This document shows positions 19,178 to 27,648 of a DNA stretch of 64,000 nucleotides, one piece after another. This DNA is from Streptomyces rimosus subsp. rimosus (GTDB taxonomy: Bacteria > Actinomycetota > Actinomycetes > Streptomycetales > Streptomycetaceae): contig NZ_JOCQ01000020.1 in the NCBI RefSeq assembly GCF_000720725.1, forward strand, positions 1 through 64,000, given 5' to 3'. Each line of letters opens with the position of its first letter. Position 1 is the first letter of the stretch. A program made the translations under genes and the position numbers. Under the pieces are notes generated by a model, which had not been told where the DNA came from, searched no databases, and saw only the letters and a list, made by a program, of their open reading frames with translations.

Positions 19178-19737
19178 GCACGTACGACGAGCGCGGGACC
19201 GGTCCCGCCGGGACCCCCGAAGAGCGCGCTGCGAGCGAAGGTATGCCGGCTCCTGAGCGGGGAGCCGCGGCGTACGAGGGCACCGGCAGCGCGCAGCAGC
19301 CGGCCGCCCCGCCGCCCACCACCACGTCCGGCGCCGCCGAGAGCGCCCCGGGGGTGTACGCGGGCCTGCCCGGCACCGAAACCGACTACCCGGCGGGCAC
19401 CCCGGAACGGTCCGGCGCATCCGGTACGGCGGGACCGTCCCACGCCGCCTCCGGTACGGCGGCGGGATCCGCCGAACCACTCCTCCCCGCCGAGGCCAGG
19501 GAGAAGCTGCGGCAGCGGCTCGACCACGCCGTCAACGGCTTCGTCGACCGCCCCCGCGAGGCCGTACAGGAAGCCGACGGCCTCTACGAGGAACTGGCCG
19601 CCCTCCTCCCGGAGGCGCTGGCCGCCCGCCGCCGCTCCCTGCGAACGACCTGGGAGCAGGGCAACGCCGACACCGAACAGCTCCGCGTCGCCCTGCGCCA
19701 CTACCGGGAAACCGCCCAGCGCCTCCTCGACTTCTGA
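19174..19737 (+). CDS. Unknown protein sharing the helical module of its upstream neighbour
   Basis: 187 aa from ATG 19174. Residues 1-105 are disordered (Gly/Ala/Pro/Thr-rich). Residues 108-187 are helical: LRQRLDHAVNGFVDRPREAVQEADGLYEELA ... NADTEQLRVALRHYRETAQRLLDF. This aligns with the neighbour's V-D-x-P-x-x-A-V-x-E-A-D block and with its closing T-E-x-L-R-x-A-(V/L) segment, so both carry the same domain in different contexts. No membrane helix. Co-translated with 18386-19177; a strong terminator follows. Confidence 0.72.
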   Translation: MSTYDERGTGPAGTPEERAASEGMPAPERGAAAYEGTGSAQQPAAPPPTTTSGAAESAPGVYAGLPGTETDYPAGTPERSGASGTAGPSHAASGTAAGSAEPLLPAEAREKLRQRLDHAVNGFVDRPREAVQEADGLYEELAALLPEALAARRRSLRTTWEQGNADTEQLRVALRHYRETAQRLLDF

Positions 19738-19768
19738 GACGCCGGCCCCCGGCCCCGGCCGAACCGCG

Positions 19769-19814
19769 AAGGGGCAGTCAAGCAGGTCGCGCCCTGCTTC
19801 CGTGACTGCCCCTT
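19769..19814. terminator. Bidirectional terminator
   Basis: AAGGGGCAGTCA pairs with TGACTGCCCCTT (12 bp), with an inner AGCAGG/CCTGCT stem and a 4-nt bulge. A run of A's on one side and T's on the other flank it. It separates the two unknown genes from the convergent gene at 19869. Confidence 0.85.
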
Positions 19815-19868
19815 GCCTTGTGCTCTCTGCCGGTTACCGTCCGGCGCCCACCGTCAGAGTGCGCGGTT

Positions 19869-20300
19869 TCAGTACCGGCGCAGGCGTACGGCCTTGCCGA
19901 AGCGACGGCCGAGCCAGATCCTCTTGTCGGTTCCCGTGCTGATCAGGGTGGGATTGTCGAACCGGGCGGGGAAGCTGGAGGTGGGGTTGACGGTGACGGT
20001 CACGCGCTCCAGGCCCCAGTCGTCGTCGTTGTCGTTGGGCTCGAAACGCAGGCGTACCGCGTACCGGTCCAGGTCGTCGGTGTCGAGTTGGGGAAAGCGC
20101 GGGTCGTTCCGACCGGGCTCCAGCACGTTGGCGTCGGTGCCGAAGGTGTAGGTGTAGTCGTCGCTCGCCTCGAAGTCATTGCGGGTGGAGTCGATGTGGA
20201 ACTCACGGCCCGCGATGTCCAGGAAGACCCAGCCGTTGGTGCCGGCGCCTTCCTCGTTCGCAGTCATCAGCCGTACATCGATCCGTGTGATGTCAGCCAT
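19869..20300 (-). CDS. Small acidic beta-rich protein, PLAT/LH2-like
   Basis: 143 aa from ATG 20300 (AAGGG about 8 nt upstream; ATG 20306 is an alternative). No signal peptide. The pattern VRLMTANEEGAGTNGWVFLDIAGREFHIDS, then FEASDDYTYTFGTDANVLEPGRNDPRFPQLDTDDL, resembles bacterial PLAT/LH2 beta-sandwich domains (GAGTN-G-x-V-x-L-x-I) that bind lipids or partner proteins. The C-terminus carries a basic cap (RIWLGRRFGKAVRLRRY). Family assignment is from pattern memory and is tentative. Stand-alone gene with an AT-richer promoter region (20301-20564). Confidence 0.65.
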   Translation of the reverse strand: MADITRIDVRLMTANEEGAGTNGWVFLDIAGREFHIDSTRNDFEASDDYTYTFGTDANVLEPGRNDPRFPQLDTDDLDRYAVRLRFEPNDNDDDWGLERVTVTVNPTSSFPARFDNPTLISTGTDKRIWLGRRFGKAVRLRRY

Positions 20301-20564
20301 GGCCATCCCTTCGTCAGCCGGCGCTACCTCCCCCGTCGGGGAACGGGGGAGGTATACGCACAGCCCAACCAGTCACTCGAAGTATTCACTTGATGACACG
20401 GTGTGGTGACTTGGGTGAGGGGGGCGCTCGCGGCAATCGGACGGAGTGATTCCATCTGCGGTCTCCGCCCGCGCACAACGCCCGTCCTGCGTGGCCGGTT
20501 CGCGCGTCTGCTGTTCGGGCGTCGGTGCCCGCCACCTGTCGGCGAGCCTTGGCGGCTCCGCAAG

Positions 20565-20894
20565 CTAGGCGGTCTTGGGCGCTGCCTGCTGCACGACCTC
20601 GAACGACCACACGGTGGAACCGGAAGCGGCGGGCTTGGGCCGCTCGCCGCCCTCCGCGCCACCACCCTGGTGCGCGGCCTTCATCGGCCCCTCCATCCAC
20701 GCCTGGAAGGCCTGCTCGTCACGCCACCGGGTGTAGACCAAGTAGTTGTCGGTGCCTTCGACCGGACGCAGCAGCTCGAACCACTCGAAGCCGTCCGCCG
20801 ACTCCACGGCCCCGGCCCGCGCGCCGAACCGCTTCTCCAGGACCTCCCGCTGCTCGGCGGGCACGGTCAGCACATTGATCTTCACGATGCTCAT
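20565..20894 (-). CDS. Antibiotic biosynthesis monooxygenase (ABM) fold / heme-degrading monooxygenase-like
   Basis: 109 aa from ATG 20894 (ATG 20903 is also possible). The sequence follows the ferredoxin-like ABM pattern: VKINVLTVPAEQREVLEKRFGARAG, GFEWFELLRPVEGTDNYLVYTRWRDEQAFQAWM. This resembles HmoA/MhuD-type small monooxygenases of actinobacteria, including the conserved N near the start and W/F residues. These dimers cleave heme or oxidise aromatic polyketides; with no polyketide genes nearby, a heme or housekeeping role is more likely. DUF2000 gene upstream on the same strand. Confidence 0.8.
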   Translation of the reverse strand: MSIVKINVLTVPAEQREVLEKRFGARAGAVESADGFEWFELLRPVEGTDNYLVYTRWRDEQAFQAWMEGPMKAAHQGGGAEGGERPKPAASGSTVWSFEVVQQAAPKTA

Positions 20895-20962
20895 ACCGGA
20901 CATCGTGCCGCATGCGGTCCGGCGGCCGCAGGCCGGGCCACCACCCACCGCCCCGTTTCGGC

Positions 20963-21427
20963 TCAGCCGTGCAGCTTCAGGCCCTTGATCACCTTGTCGA
21001 CCTGTTTTCGGGGGCCGTGGACCGCCACGCCCGCCAGGTCGAGGCCGTCGGCGGGGACGGCGCGTACCACCGCGCGGTTGTCGTCGTCGTTGCCGGTGGT
21101 GAACATGTCCGTCGTGTACAGGGCGGTGGGCAGTTCGCGGGTGAGGGCGCGGGCGCGGGTGCGGGCCAGGCCGGCTGCGTCGGCGGTGAAGCACAGGACC
21201 GGCTCGCGGAACAGCGGGAGGTAGCCGTTGCCCGAGCTGTCTTCGTAGCGCTTGCCCATGATGGCGTCGTCGGCGTGGGCGATGCCGCTCGCGAGGAAGG
21301 CCGTGACGTTCAGTTTCTGCCAGGCGGCCAGGTCGTCGCGGACCACGATGGCGATCTTGGTGGGGAAGCGTTCGGCGGTGTCGGCAGGCGTCTCGGCGGC
21401 TGTTCCGGTGGATATCTCCGTGCTCAT
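20963..21427 (-). CDS. DUF2000 family protein
   Basis: 154 aa from ATG 21427. The core begins KIAIVVRDDLAAWQKLNVTAFLASGIA and continues IMGKRYEDSSGNGYLPLFREPVLCFTADAAGL, then TRELPTALYTTDMFTTGNDDDNRAVV, the conserved blocks of DUF2000, a peptidyl-tRNA-hydrolase-II-like alpha/beta fold of unknown activity. No signal or membrane segment. Upstream of the ABM gene in the same direction with a 68-bp gap; divergent from the F420 oxidoreductase. Confidence 0.82.
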   Translation of the reverse strand: MSTEISTGTAAETPADTAERFPTKIAIVVRDDLAAWQKLNVTAFLASGIAHADDAIMGKRYEDSSGNGYLPLFREPVLCFTADAAGLARTRARALTRELPTALYTTDMFTTGNDDDNRAVVRAVPADGLDLAGVAVHGPRKQVDKVIKGLKLHG

Positions 21428-21571
21428 GCGGCGAGTTTCGTACGGAAGCGGAGCGCGGTCTTGAACGCTGGTGCGCGCCGGGGAAGGCGCGCCGGTGCAC
21501 CGGACCGCTGTGCCACAGCTCGGCCGGTTGCGGGTACTCCGGTTGTCAGTGGGTGGGGCTAGCGTCGGAGT

Positions 21572-22096
21572 ATGTCGAACTCAGAAGCGGGGCAGGGGCC
21601 GGCGGGGACGCCGCGGGCGGTGCGGGCGGTGCGGCGTCCGAAGCGGCCGACCGGCTGGCGACGGCTCGCTTTCCGTATGCCGATCCACGTCTACCGGCTC
21701 GGCCTCGGCGGGATATTCGGCATGCGGCTGCTGCTTCTGGAGCACCTCGGCCGTACGTCCGGCAAGACCCGCCGGGTCGTCCTGGAAGTCGTGTCGTACG
21801 ACCGGCAGGCCCGCACCTGGACGCTGGCCTCCGCCTTCGGTCCGGGCGCGCAGTGGTACCGCAATCTCCGGGCACAGCCCCGGGCCACCATCCAGGTCGG
21901 CCGCCGCAGATGCGCCGTCATCGCGCACTTCCTGTCCGCCGAGGAAGGCGGCCGGATCATGACGCGGTATGCGTCCAAGCACCCCAAGGCGGCCAAGTCG
22001 CTGACGGCGTACATGGGATTCGAGGTCGACGGCACGGTGGAGGGCTATCGGCAGGTGGGGGAGAACATACCGTTCGTACGGCTCGTGGAGCAGTGA
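21572..22096 (+). CDS. F420-dependent nitroreductase/deazaflavin oxidoreductase (DDN family)
   Basis: 174 aa from ATG 21572; a TAGCGT -10 box lies close upstream, so it may be leaderless. Split beta-barrel signature: LLLLEHLGRTSGKTRRVVLEVVSYD, then TLASAFGPGAQWYRNLRAQPRATIQVGRR, matching the Ddn/FDOR-B group that uses coenzyme F420 (basic R-x-S-G-K-x-R phosphate site). Typical substrates are quinones and nitroaromatics. Cytoplasmic. Confidence 0.88.
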   Translation: MSNSEAGQGPAGTPRAVRAVRRPKRPTGWRRLAFRMPIHVYRLGLGGIFGMRLLLLEHLGRTSGKTRRVVLEVVSYDRQARTWTLASAFGPGAQWYRNLRAQPRATIQVGRRRCAVIAHFLSAEEGGRIMTRYASKHPKAAKSLTAYMGFEVDGTVEGYRQVGENIPFVRLVEQ

Positions 22097-22274
22097 CGGG
22101 CGCAGGCCGGGGGAGTCCAACGGGGGTGACGGCGCGCCGGTAACGGCCGTGTCCGCTGTTGGAGTCGCAGCGGCCGGGGCGCCGGAGTGTGGCCGGGACC
22201 GGGTGGCCGATTCCGGTCAGCATGGGCCTCATCAGGGCGCGCGAGGGTGCGGCCCGGTGAGGAAAGGGAAGCCC

Positions 22275-22586
22275 TTGAGCCGCATGTATGCCGTGTCCTC
22301 CGTACGTCCCCCAGGTTCCCTGCGGAAGTTCACCCGCGCCGCGGTGGTGACGGTCGCCGCCGCCGGCACCGTGCTGGCCGCCGTGCCCGCCGCGCTGGCC
22401 TGCCCCGAGCACGATCGGACGGCGGAGCGCGGCTACAGCTGCCGCGTCGCCTACACGAGCTTCTACCCGTCGCCGTCCGGCGCGACATCGGGGGAGGGGG
22501 TCTACGCGCACGGCCAGAAGGACCCGTCGGGGCGTACGTGTGACGACGGCGAATGGGAGCGCCCGTACCGCCCGAGCGACACGTAG
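22275..22586 (+). CDS. Small secreted protein, unknown
   Basis: About 103 aa. TTG 22275 is preferred because GGAAAGGGA lies 6 nt upstream; ATG 22284 is the alternative. A Sec signal peptide (FTRAAVVTVAAAGTVLAAVPAALAC) precedes a mature part of about 60 residues with three cysteines (ACPE, YSCRV, TCDD) and a Gly/Ser/Tyr-rich middle. No recognisable family. A strong terminator follows. Confidence 0.6.
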   Translation: MSRMYAVSSVRPPGSLRKFTRAAVVTVAAAGTVLAAVPAALACPEHDRTAERGYSCRVAYTSFYPSPSGATSGEGVYAHGQKDPSGRTCDDGEWERPYRPSDT

Positions 22587-22605
22587 CGCGGACACCACGT
22601 ACGAA

Positions 22606-22649
22606 AACGCCTGTGCGCGAGGACCATGGGGGCCTCACGCACAGGCGTT
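22606..22649. terminator. Bidirectional terminator
   Basis: AACGCCTGTGCG pairs with CGCACAGGCGTT (12 bp) plus an inner GAGG/CCTC stem, between the convergent secreted-protein and MFS genes. Confidence 0.85.
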
Positions 22650-22694
22650 GTCTTACGCTGTCTTATGGGGAGGGGGTTACCGCCACCGGCCGTG

Positions 22695-24275
22695 TCAGGC
22701 GGGCGACTCCGCCACCCGCCGCTTGCCGGCTGCCGAACCGGTGCCCGCAGTGGACTTCGCGGCCTTGCGCAGCGCGCGCGCCTCCGACTCCGTCTCGACC
22801 GCCGGGGGCGATCCCGGCAGCGGCTTGCACGCGCTCTCCGACATCATCAGGACCGCGATTCCGCCGACCACGGCGGCGGCCATCATGTAGAACGCGGGCA
22901 TCATGTTGTTGCCCGTGGCGCCGATCAGCGCGGTCACCACCAGCGGAGTCGTACCGCCGAAGACCGACACCGACACGTTGAAGCCGATGGACAGCGAGCC
23001 GTAGCGCACCTTCGTCGGGAACAGCGCGGGCAGCGTGGACGGCATGGTGGACGTGAAGCACACCAGCAGCAGGCCCAGGACGGCCATGCCCAGCGCGATG
23101 CCGGCCAGCGAACCCTGGCGGATCAGCAGCAGGGCCGGTACGGACAGGACCAGGAAGCCGACGCAGCCGGTGGCGATGACCGGGCGGCGCCCGAAGCGGT
23201 CGGTGAGCCGGCCCGCGAAGGGCTGCACGCCCATCATCACGACCATGACGGCCAGCACGACCAGCAGCCCGTGCGTCTCGTCGTACTTCAGCTCCGAGGT
23301 CAGATAGCTCGGCATGTACGACAGCAGCATGTAGTCGGTGACGTTGAAGACCAGGACCAGGCCGACGCAGAGCAGCATCGCGCGCCACTGACCGAAGATC
23401 ATCTCGCGCAGGCCGAGCTTCTTCTCGGCCTCCCGGCGTTCCTTCTCCTTGGACCGCGCCTCCTTCTCCAGCTGCGCGAAGGCCGGGGTCTCCTCCAGCC
23501 GCATCCGCAGGTAGAGGCCGATGATGCCCATCGGGCCCGCGATCAGGAACGGGATGCGCCAGCCCCAGGAGATCAGGGCGTCGTGGCTGAGGACGGCCGT
23601 CATCAGCGTCACCAGGCCCGCGCCGCCGACGTAACCGGCGAGCGTGCCGAACTCCAGCCAGCTGCCCAGGAAGCCGCGCTTCTTGTCGGGCGCGTACTCG
23701 GCGATGAAGGTCGAGGCGCCGCCGTACTCGCCGCCGGTCGAGAAGCCCTGCACCAGCCGGGCGACCAGCAGCAGGATCGGTGCCCAGACGCCGATGGAGG
23801 CGTACGAGGGGATCAGGCCGATGGCGAAGGTGCCGGCCGCCATCATGATCATCGTGATGGCGAGAATCTTCTGCCGGCCGATGCGGTCACCGAGCGGACC
23901 GAAGACCATGCCGCCGATGGGGCGGACGAGGAACGCCGCGGCGAAGGTGCCGAACGTCGACAGCAACTGCGCGGTCGGGTTGCCGGACGGGAAGAAGACC
24001 TGTCCCAGCGTGACCGCGATGTAGCTGTAGACGCCGAAGTCGAACCACTCCATCGCGTTGCCGACCGCGGCCGCCGAGACGGCCCGCTTGACCATGGACG
24101 GATCGACGACCGTGACGTCGCCGCCGCCCGTCCCCCGCTTCTCCGGTTTCTCCGGCTCGGCCGCGTCGGCCGACGCGGCCGGATCGGTTTCGGGACCATC
24201 GGTACGGGTCCGCTGTGCGACGGGTGACTGCGTCGGCACGTGCTCGCTCGCCTGCGCTCTCTGGGACGACTGCAT
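22695..24275 (-). CDS. MFS transporter, metabolite:H+ symporter (MHS) family
   Basis: 526 aa from ATG 24275. A 75-residue polar N-tail (QSSQRAQASEHVPTQSPVAQRTRT) leads into 12 membrane helices. MHS hallmarks: NAMEWFDFGVYSYIAVTLGQVFFPS in helix 1, RPIGGMVFGPLGDRIGRQKIL (motif A), RLVQGFSTGGEYGGASTFIAEYAPDKKRGFLGSWLEFG, close to ProP/KgtP-type proline/betaine or dicarboxylate symporters. An extra charged tract (EKEARSKEKERREAEKK) forms the central loop, and a Lys/Ser-rich tail ends it. The substrate is not determinable here. Confidence 0.88.
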   Translation of the reverse strand: MQSSQRAQASEHVPTQSPVAQRTRTDGPETDPAASADAAEPEKPEKRGTGGGDVTVVDPSMVKRAVSAAAVGNAMEWFDFGVYSYIAVTLGQVFFPSGNPTAQLLSTFGTFAAAFLVRPIGGMVFGPLGDRIGRQKILAITMIMMAAGTFAIGLIPSYASIGVWAPILLLVARLVQGFSTGGEYGGASTFIAEYAPDKKRGFLGSWLEFGTLAGYVGGAGLVTLMTAVLSHDALISWGWRIPFLIAGPMGIIGLYLRMRLEETPAFAQLEKEARSKEKERREAEKKLGLREMIFGQWRAMLLCVGLVLVFNVTDYMLLSYMPSYLTSELKYDETHGLLVVLAVMVVMMGVQPFAGRLTDRFGRRPVIATGCVGFLVLSVPALLLIRQGSLAGIALGMAVLGLLLVCFTSTMPSTLPALFPTKVRYGSLSIGFNVSVSVFGGTTPLVVTALIGATGNNMMPAFYMMAAAVVGGIAVLMMSESACKPLPGSPPAVETESEARALRKAAKSTAGTGSAAGKRRVAESPA

Positions 24276-24755
24276 GGAACACCCGCCGGGGCGGGCCTCG
24301 CCCGCCATGGCGTGACGGGCAAAGGTCGACCATAGGGGCAGAGCAGGTCATCACGGACAGTGCACAGGCGATCGCCGAAGCGTGCTCAACCCTGCTGCTT
24401 CCAGGGGAAACGGCGCCCCGGGGGTCTTGATTCGGCCTTTACGGATGTGATCCATCTCGCGGAGATCACCGCAACCGATTTGCCCCGTGTTGCGCCACAT
24501 ATGCAGCGCACGGACCTGACCCTGCCCAGTGGTCACGGATGTATGCAGCCGATGCGGAAAAAGTTTCCCCGGACCTCGCCCGAACCCTGTCCGGACCTCG
24601 CCGGCTGCCTGCGGCCCACTTCGGACCGCCCGTCACCCGCACCCCGTGTGTCCCGCGGACCGCCCCCCAAACCCGCCTTCCATACTTCCCCCGTACACCC
24701 CGCTTGACCGGATACCCGGTTCCGGTTGCCGGGCCGGGACGCGAGGGTGCGTCGC
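24276..24755. other. 480-bp divergent intergenic region
   Basis: Lies between the MHS transporter and the second SOD-like gene. Codon usage in all frames is un-Streptomyces-like, so no gene is called. It contains an 11-bp direct repeat CGGACCTCGCC (near 24571 and 24594), an AT-richer tract (24421-24560) suitable for promoters, and a TTGACC near 24703 upstream of the SOD start. Nothing else is recognised. Confidence 0.5.
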
Positions 24756-25322
24756 ATGTCTATCGCTACGGCAGTGCTGACCGCATCACTGGCAATGGCG
24801 CCGGCCGCCGCGCCGGTCCCGGGAGTGCAGTGCACCAGCGTGACCGTCCGCGCGCACTTCGCGGCGTCCCCGACGGGCGAGGCCGTCACGTACGACCAGG
24901 CCCTGGTGCCCGAGGGCAGCCGGGTCACGGTCGTGGAGAAGCGGTACGGCTCCGGCAAGGATGCCCGTACGGCCGTCTCCCTGCGCCTGTCCGGGCTCGT
25001 CCCCGACCGCACGTACGGCGCCCATGTCCACACCAAGCCCTGCGGCCCGAAGCCGAACGACTCCGGCCCGCACTACCAGAACGTCCCCGACCCGGTGCAG
25101 CCCTCGACCGACCCCGCCTACGCGAACCCCCGCAACGAGGTCTGGCTCGACATGAAGACGGACGAGGACGGCCGCGGCTCCTCGACCGCCAGGGTCGACT
25201 GGCACGTCCGCTACGGAGAGGCCCGTTCCGTGGTCGTCCACGAGCACGGAACGCACACCGAGCCGGGCCACGCGGGAACCGCGGGCGCCCGCCTGGCCTG
25301 TGTGAACGTACCGCTGGCCTGA
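24756..25322 (+). CDS. Secreted superoxide dismutase-like protein, second paralogue
   Basis: 188 aa from ATG 24756. Short signal peptide (TAVLTASLAMAPAAAPVPG). The mature protein aligns along its length with the protein at 7388: GAHVHTKPCG for GAHVHTGACG, GPHYQN for GGHYQH, DPAYANPRNEVWLDM for DPAYANPRNEAWLDF, ARSVVVHEHGT for ARSVAIHERRT. So H-x-H, a Y-flanked His and the late His are conserved, while the last His of the second motif is replaced by Asn. Cu/Zn SOD fold; activity uncertain. Confidence 0.78.
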   Translation: MSIATAVLTASLAMAPAAAPVPGVQCTSVTVRAHFAASPTGEAVTYDQALVPEGSRVTVVEKRYGSGKDARTAVSLRLSGLVPDRTYGAHVHTKPCGPKPNDSGPHYQNVPDPVQPSTDPAYANPRNEVWLDMKTDEDGRGSSTARVDWHVRYGEARSVVVHEHGTHTEPGHAGTAGARLACVNVPLA

Positions 25323-25334
25323 GTCCGCGCGAGC

Positions 25335-25360
25335 GGCGCGGCAGTGTCCGCTGCCGCGCC
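25335..25360 (+). terminator. Terminator after second SOD-like gene
   Basis: GGCGCGGCAG pairs with CTGCCGCGCC (10 bp, 6-nt loop), 12 nt after the stop codon. Confidence 0.7.
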
Positions 25361-25517
25361 GCCGGATCGTCGCGCCCATCCAGCTTCAGCCACCCGGGGG
25401 CACTCCGCCACTCGGGGGACCTGCCGTGCGGCCGCCGCCTCGTTACGATCACCAGCACGTCGCGCCCTGTCGCCTCGGGCCCGGCGGAGCCGATCCAGCG
25501 AGTGATGGAGGAACGTC

Positions 25518-26519
25518 ATGAGGTACCGGCGGCTCGGCGGGCAGGACGGGCCGATCGTCTCGGCGGTCGGGCTCGGGTGCATGGGGATGTCCGTCGCGTA
25601 CGGACCCGCCGATCCGGCGGAGGCGCGGCGGGCACTGGACCGGGCGGCCGAGCTGGGAGTGACGTTTCTCGACACCGCCGACGCCTACGGACGCGGCGCG
25701 AACGAGGAGTTCGTCGGCGGCTGGCTGCGGGACCGGGCCAAGCGGGACGCCGTCGTGCTCGCGACCAAGTTCGGGCTGCGGCACGACCCCGTGACCGGGC
25801 GGGTCGACGCCGTCGACACCTCACCCGCGTACGTGCCCGTCGCCTGCGACGCCTCGCTCCGCAGGCTCGGCGTCGAGTACGTCGACCTCTATTACGCCCA
25901 CCGCCGCGACCCGGCCGTACCGGTCGAGGAGACCGTCGGCGCGATGGCGGAGCTGGTGGCGGCGGGGAAGGTGCGGCAGCTGGGGCTGTCGGAGGTCAGC
26001 CCCGAGACGCTGCGCAAGGCCCACGCCGTGCATCCGATCAGCGCGGTCCAGCTGGAGTACTCGCTGTTCACCCGGGACGTCGTCGAAGGCGGCATGCTCG
26101 CCACCTGCCGCGAACTGGGCGTAACCGTCGTGGCGTACTCGCCGCTCGGGCGCGGCATGCTCGCGGGCGCGCTCGCCGCCCGCGAGGAACTGGGCGAGGC
26201 GGACAACCGGCGCCGCTGGCCGCGGTTCTCGGAGGAGAACATCGAGCGCAATTTCGCGCTCGTCCGTGCCGTACGCCGCGTAGCCGACGAGATCGGCGTG
26301 CCTCCAGCGCGCGCCGCACTGGCCTGGCTGCTGGCGCAGGGGGAGGACATCGTGCCGATCCCCGGCACCAAGCGTGCGCGGTACGTCGCGGAGAACGCCG
26401 CCGCTGCCGAACTCACCCTGACCGCCGAGCAGGAAGCCCGGCTGCGCGCGGCGGTGCCTGCCGAGGCCGTGGCGGGCGCGCGCTACCCGCAGCAGGCCCT
26501 CGACCGGCTCGGGCACTGA
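25518..26519 (+). CDS. Aldo/keto reductase (AKR13-like)
   Basis: 333 aa from ATG 25518 (GGAGGAACGTC upstream). TIM-barrel AKR motifs: VGLGCMGMSVAYG, catalytic D-x-x-x-x-Y in FLDTADAYGRGANEEFVG, Lys in LATKFGLR, catalytic His in LYYAHRRDP, the NADP region VVAYSPLGRGML and IPIPGTKRARYVAEN. Typical of actinobacterial NADPH-dependent carbonyl reductases. Convergent with the CU044_5270 gene, 34 bp apart. Substrate unknown. Confidence 0.9.
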   Translation: MRYRRLGGQDGPIVSAVGLGCMGMSVAYGPADPAEARRALDRAAELGVTFLDTADAYGRGANEEFVGGWLRDRAKRDAVVLATKFGLRHDPVTGRVDAVDTSPAYVPVACDASLRRLGVEYVDLYYAHRRDPAVPVEETVGAMAELVAAGKVRQLGLSEVSPETLRKAHAVHPISAVQLEYSLFTRDVVEGGMLATCRELGVTVVAYSPLGRGMLAGALAAREELGEADNRRRWPRFSEENIERNFALVRAVRRVADEIGVPPARAALAWLLAQGEDIVPIPGTKRARYVAENAAAAELTLTAEQEARLRAAVPAEAVAGARYPQQALDRLGH

Positions 26520-26553
26520 GCGGCCGGCCGAGAGCAGGGCCACCGGGGGCGTC

Positions 26554-27648
26554 TCACGGCATCCACGCCTCGTACGACAGCACGTCACCCGCCTTGATCT
26601 TGAAGTCGGGGACGTCCTCCGTGAACGTCGTCTCCATGCCGAGGACCCGGCCGGTCTCCGGGTCGAGGATGATCAGTTGGAGCGTGCCCTCCATGGACCC
26701 GTCCGTCGCGTCCTCCTCGCCGCGGTACGCGTACGCCTGGCCCCGCCGGCCGAGCCGGTCGACGACCTGACCGGCCGGGCGCAGGTCGGGCAGGCGGGAC
26801 AGCATCCGGGCCAGCGCCGCCGACTCGCGCGGGCCCGGCGTCCACTCCTGGAGGAACGAGGAGAGGGCCATCAGGAGGGGCTGCGTCTTCGTGCCGGCGC
26901 CGCTGTAGAAGGTGGCCAGGTAGGCGCGCAGCTCGTCGGGGTCGGCGGGCGGGCGCGCGGGCAGCGTGCCCTCGCCGGTGACCGGGTCGTCCAGGCGCGT
27001 GCCCGCCGGATACGTCCTGCGGTGCAGCACCTTGCCGTCGTTGACGGTGCGCCACTCGCCGTCCGCGTCGTTGATCACCGGGCGGCCGGGGTGCCGCGGG
27101 TCGGTCGCGACGGCCAGTTCCGAGCCGCTGCCGTCCGGGTTCCAGCGGGTGATCCGCTCCTCGGGGACGGTGACCGGCGGCTTGGCGTCGGGGCCCGTCT
27201 GCATGCTCAGATACCAGCTCTGGAGGTGGCTGCCGCGGTGCGGTGGGGGAGCGTTGCGCTGGGCGCGGGCGTACGCCTCCGCCTGCCGTGCCACCTCGTC
27301 CAGCGGGACGGCGGGCGCGTCGCGCTGCACGACGAGCGCGGTGGGGGCGGCCACCGCCGGGGCCGTGCCGGCGCCGGAGAAGGTGAGGGTGAGGACGGCG
27401 AGCGCGGCGGCCGAGGCGGCGGTGGCGCCGATGAGGAGACGGCGGGTACGGGCGGGGCGGGGGGCGCGGGCGGGGCGTTCGGGCCGCTCGGGCTCCGGCG
27501 CGGAACCGGGCGTGCGCTCTGGCGCGTCGGCGCTCATCAGGGCGGCCAGCCGGTGTTCGGCGCGCGCGGTCAGCGGGCGGTCGCGCCACGGGCCCTCGTC
27601 GGACCGTACGGGATCGGCCTGCCGCAGCAGCTCCAGTTCGTCAGTCAA
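26554..27648 (-). CDS. CU044_5270 family membrane protein (sigma-factor partner)
   Basis: 364 aa from ATG 27648. The N-terminal cytoplasmic part (1-70) has a WRDRPLTARAEHRLAALMS helix; one membrane helix at about 69-90 (RRLLIGATAASAAALAVLTLTF); and a 270-residue extracytoplasmic domain with VPLDEVARQAEAYARAQ and AYRGEEDATDGSMEGTLQLIILDPETGRVLGMETTF. Genes of this family routinely follow ECF sigma factors and are thought to act as membrane sensors or anti-sigma factors. The start overlaps the sigma stop by 8 bp, indicating coupled translation. Confidence 0.85.
   Translation of the reverse strand: MTDELELLRQADPVRSDEGPWRDRPLTARAEHRLAALMSADAPERTPGSAPEPERPERPARAPRPARTRRLLIGATAASAAALAVLTLTFSGAGTAPAVAAPTALVVQRDAPAVPLDEVARQAEAYARAQRNAPPPHRGSHLQSWYLSMQTGPDAKPPVTVPEERITRWNPDGSGSELAVATDPRHPGRPVINDADGEWRTVNDGKVLHRRTYPAGTRLDDPVTGEGTLPARPPADPDELRAYLATFYSGAGTKTQPLLMALSSFLQEWTPGPRESAALARMLSRLPDLRPAGQVVDRLGRRGQAYAYRGEEDATDGSMEGTLQLIILDPETGRVLGMETTFTEDVPDFKIKAGDVLSYEAWMP

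Noticed and set aside
22626..24227. Long plus-strand frame opposite the MHS transporter
   Set aside because: Gln/Asp/Arg-rich shadow; the minus strand encodes a clear 12-helix MFS protein.
24276..24755. A gene in the 480-bp gap before the second SOD
   Set aside because: No frame has Streptomyces-like codon usage, a ribosome site and recognisable sequence together.
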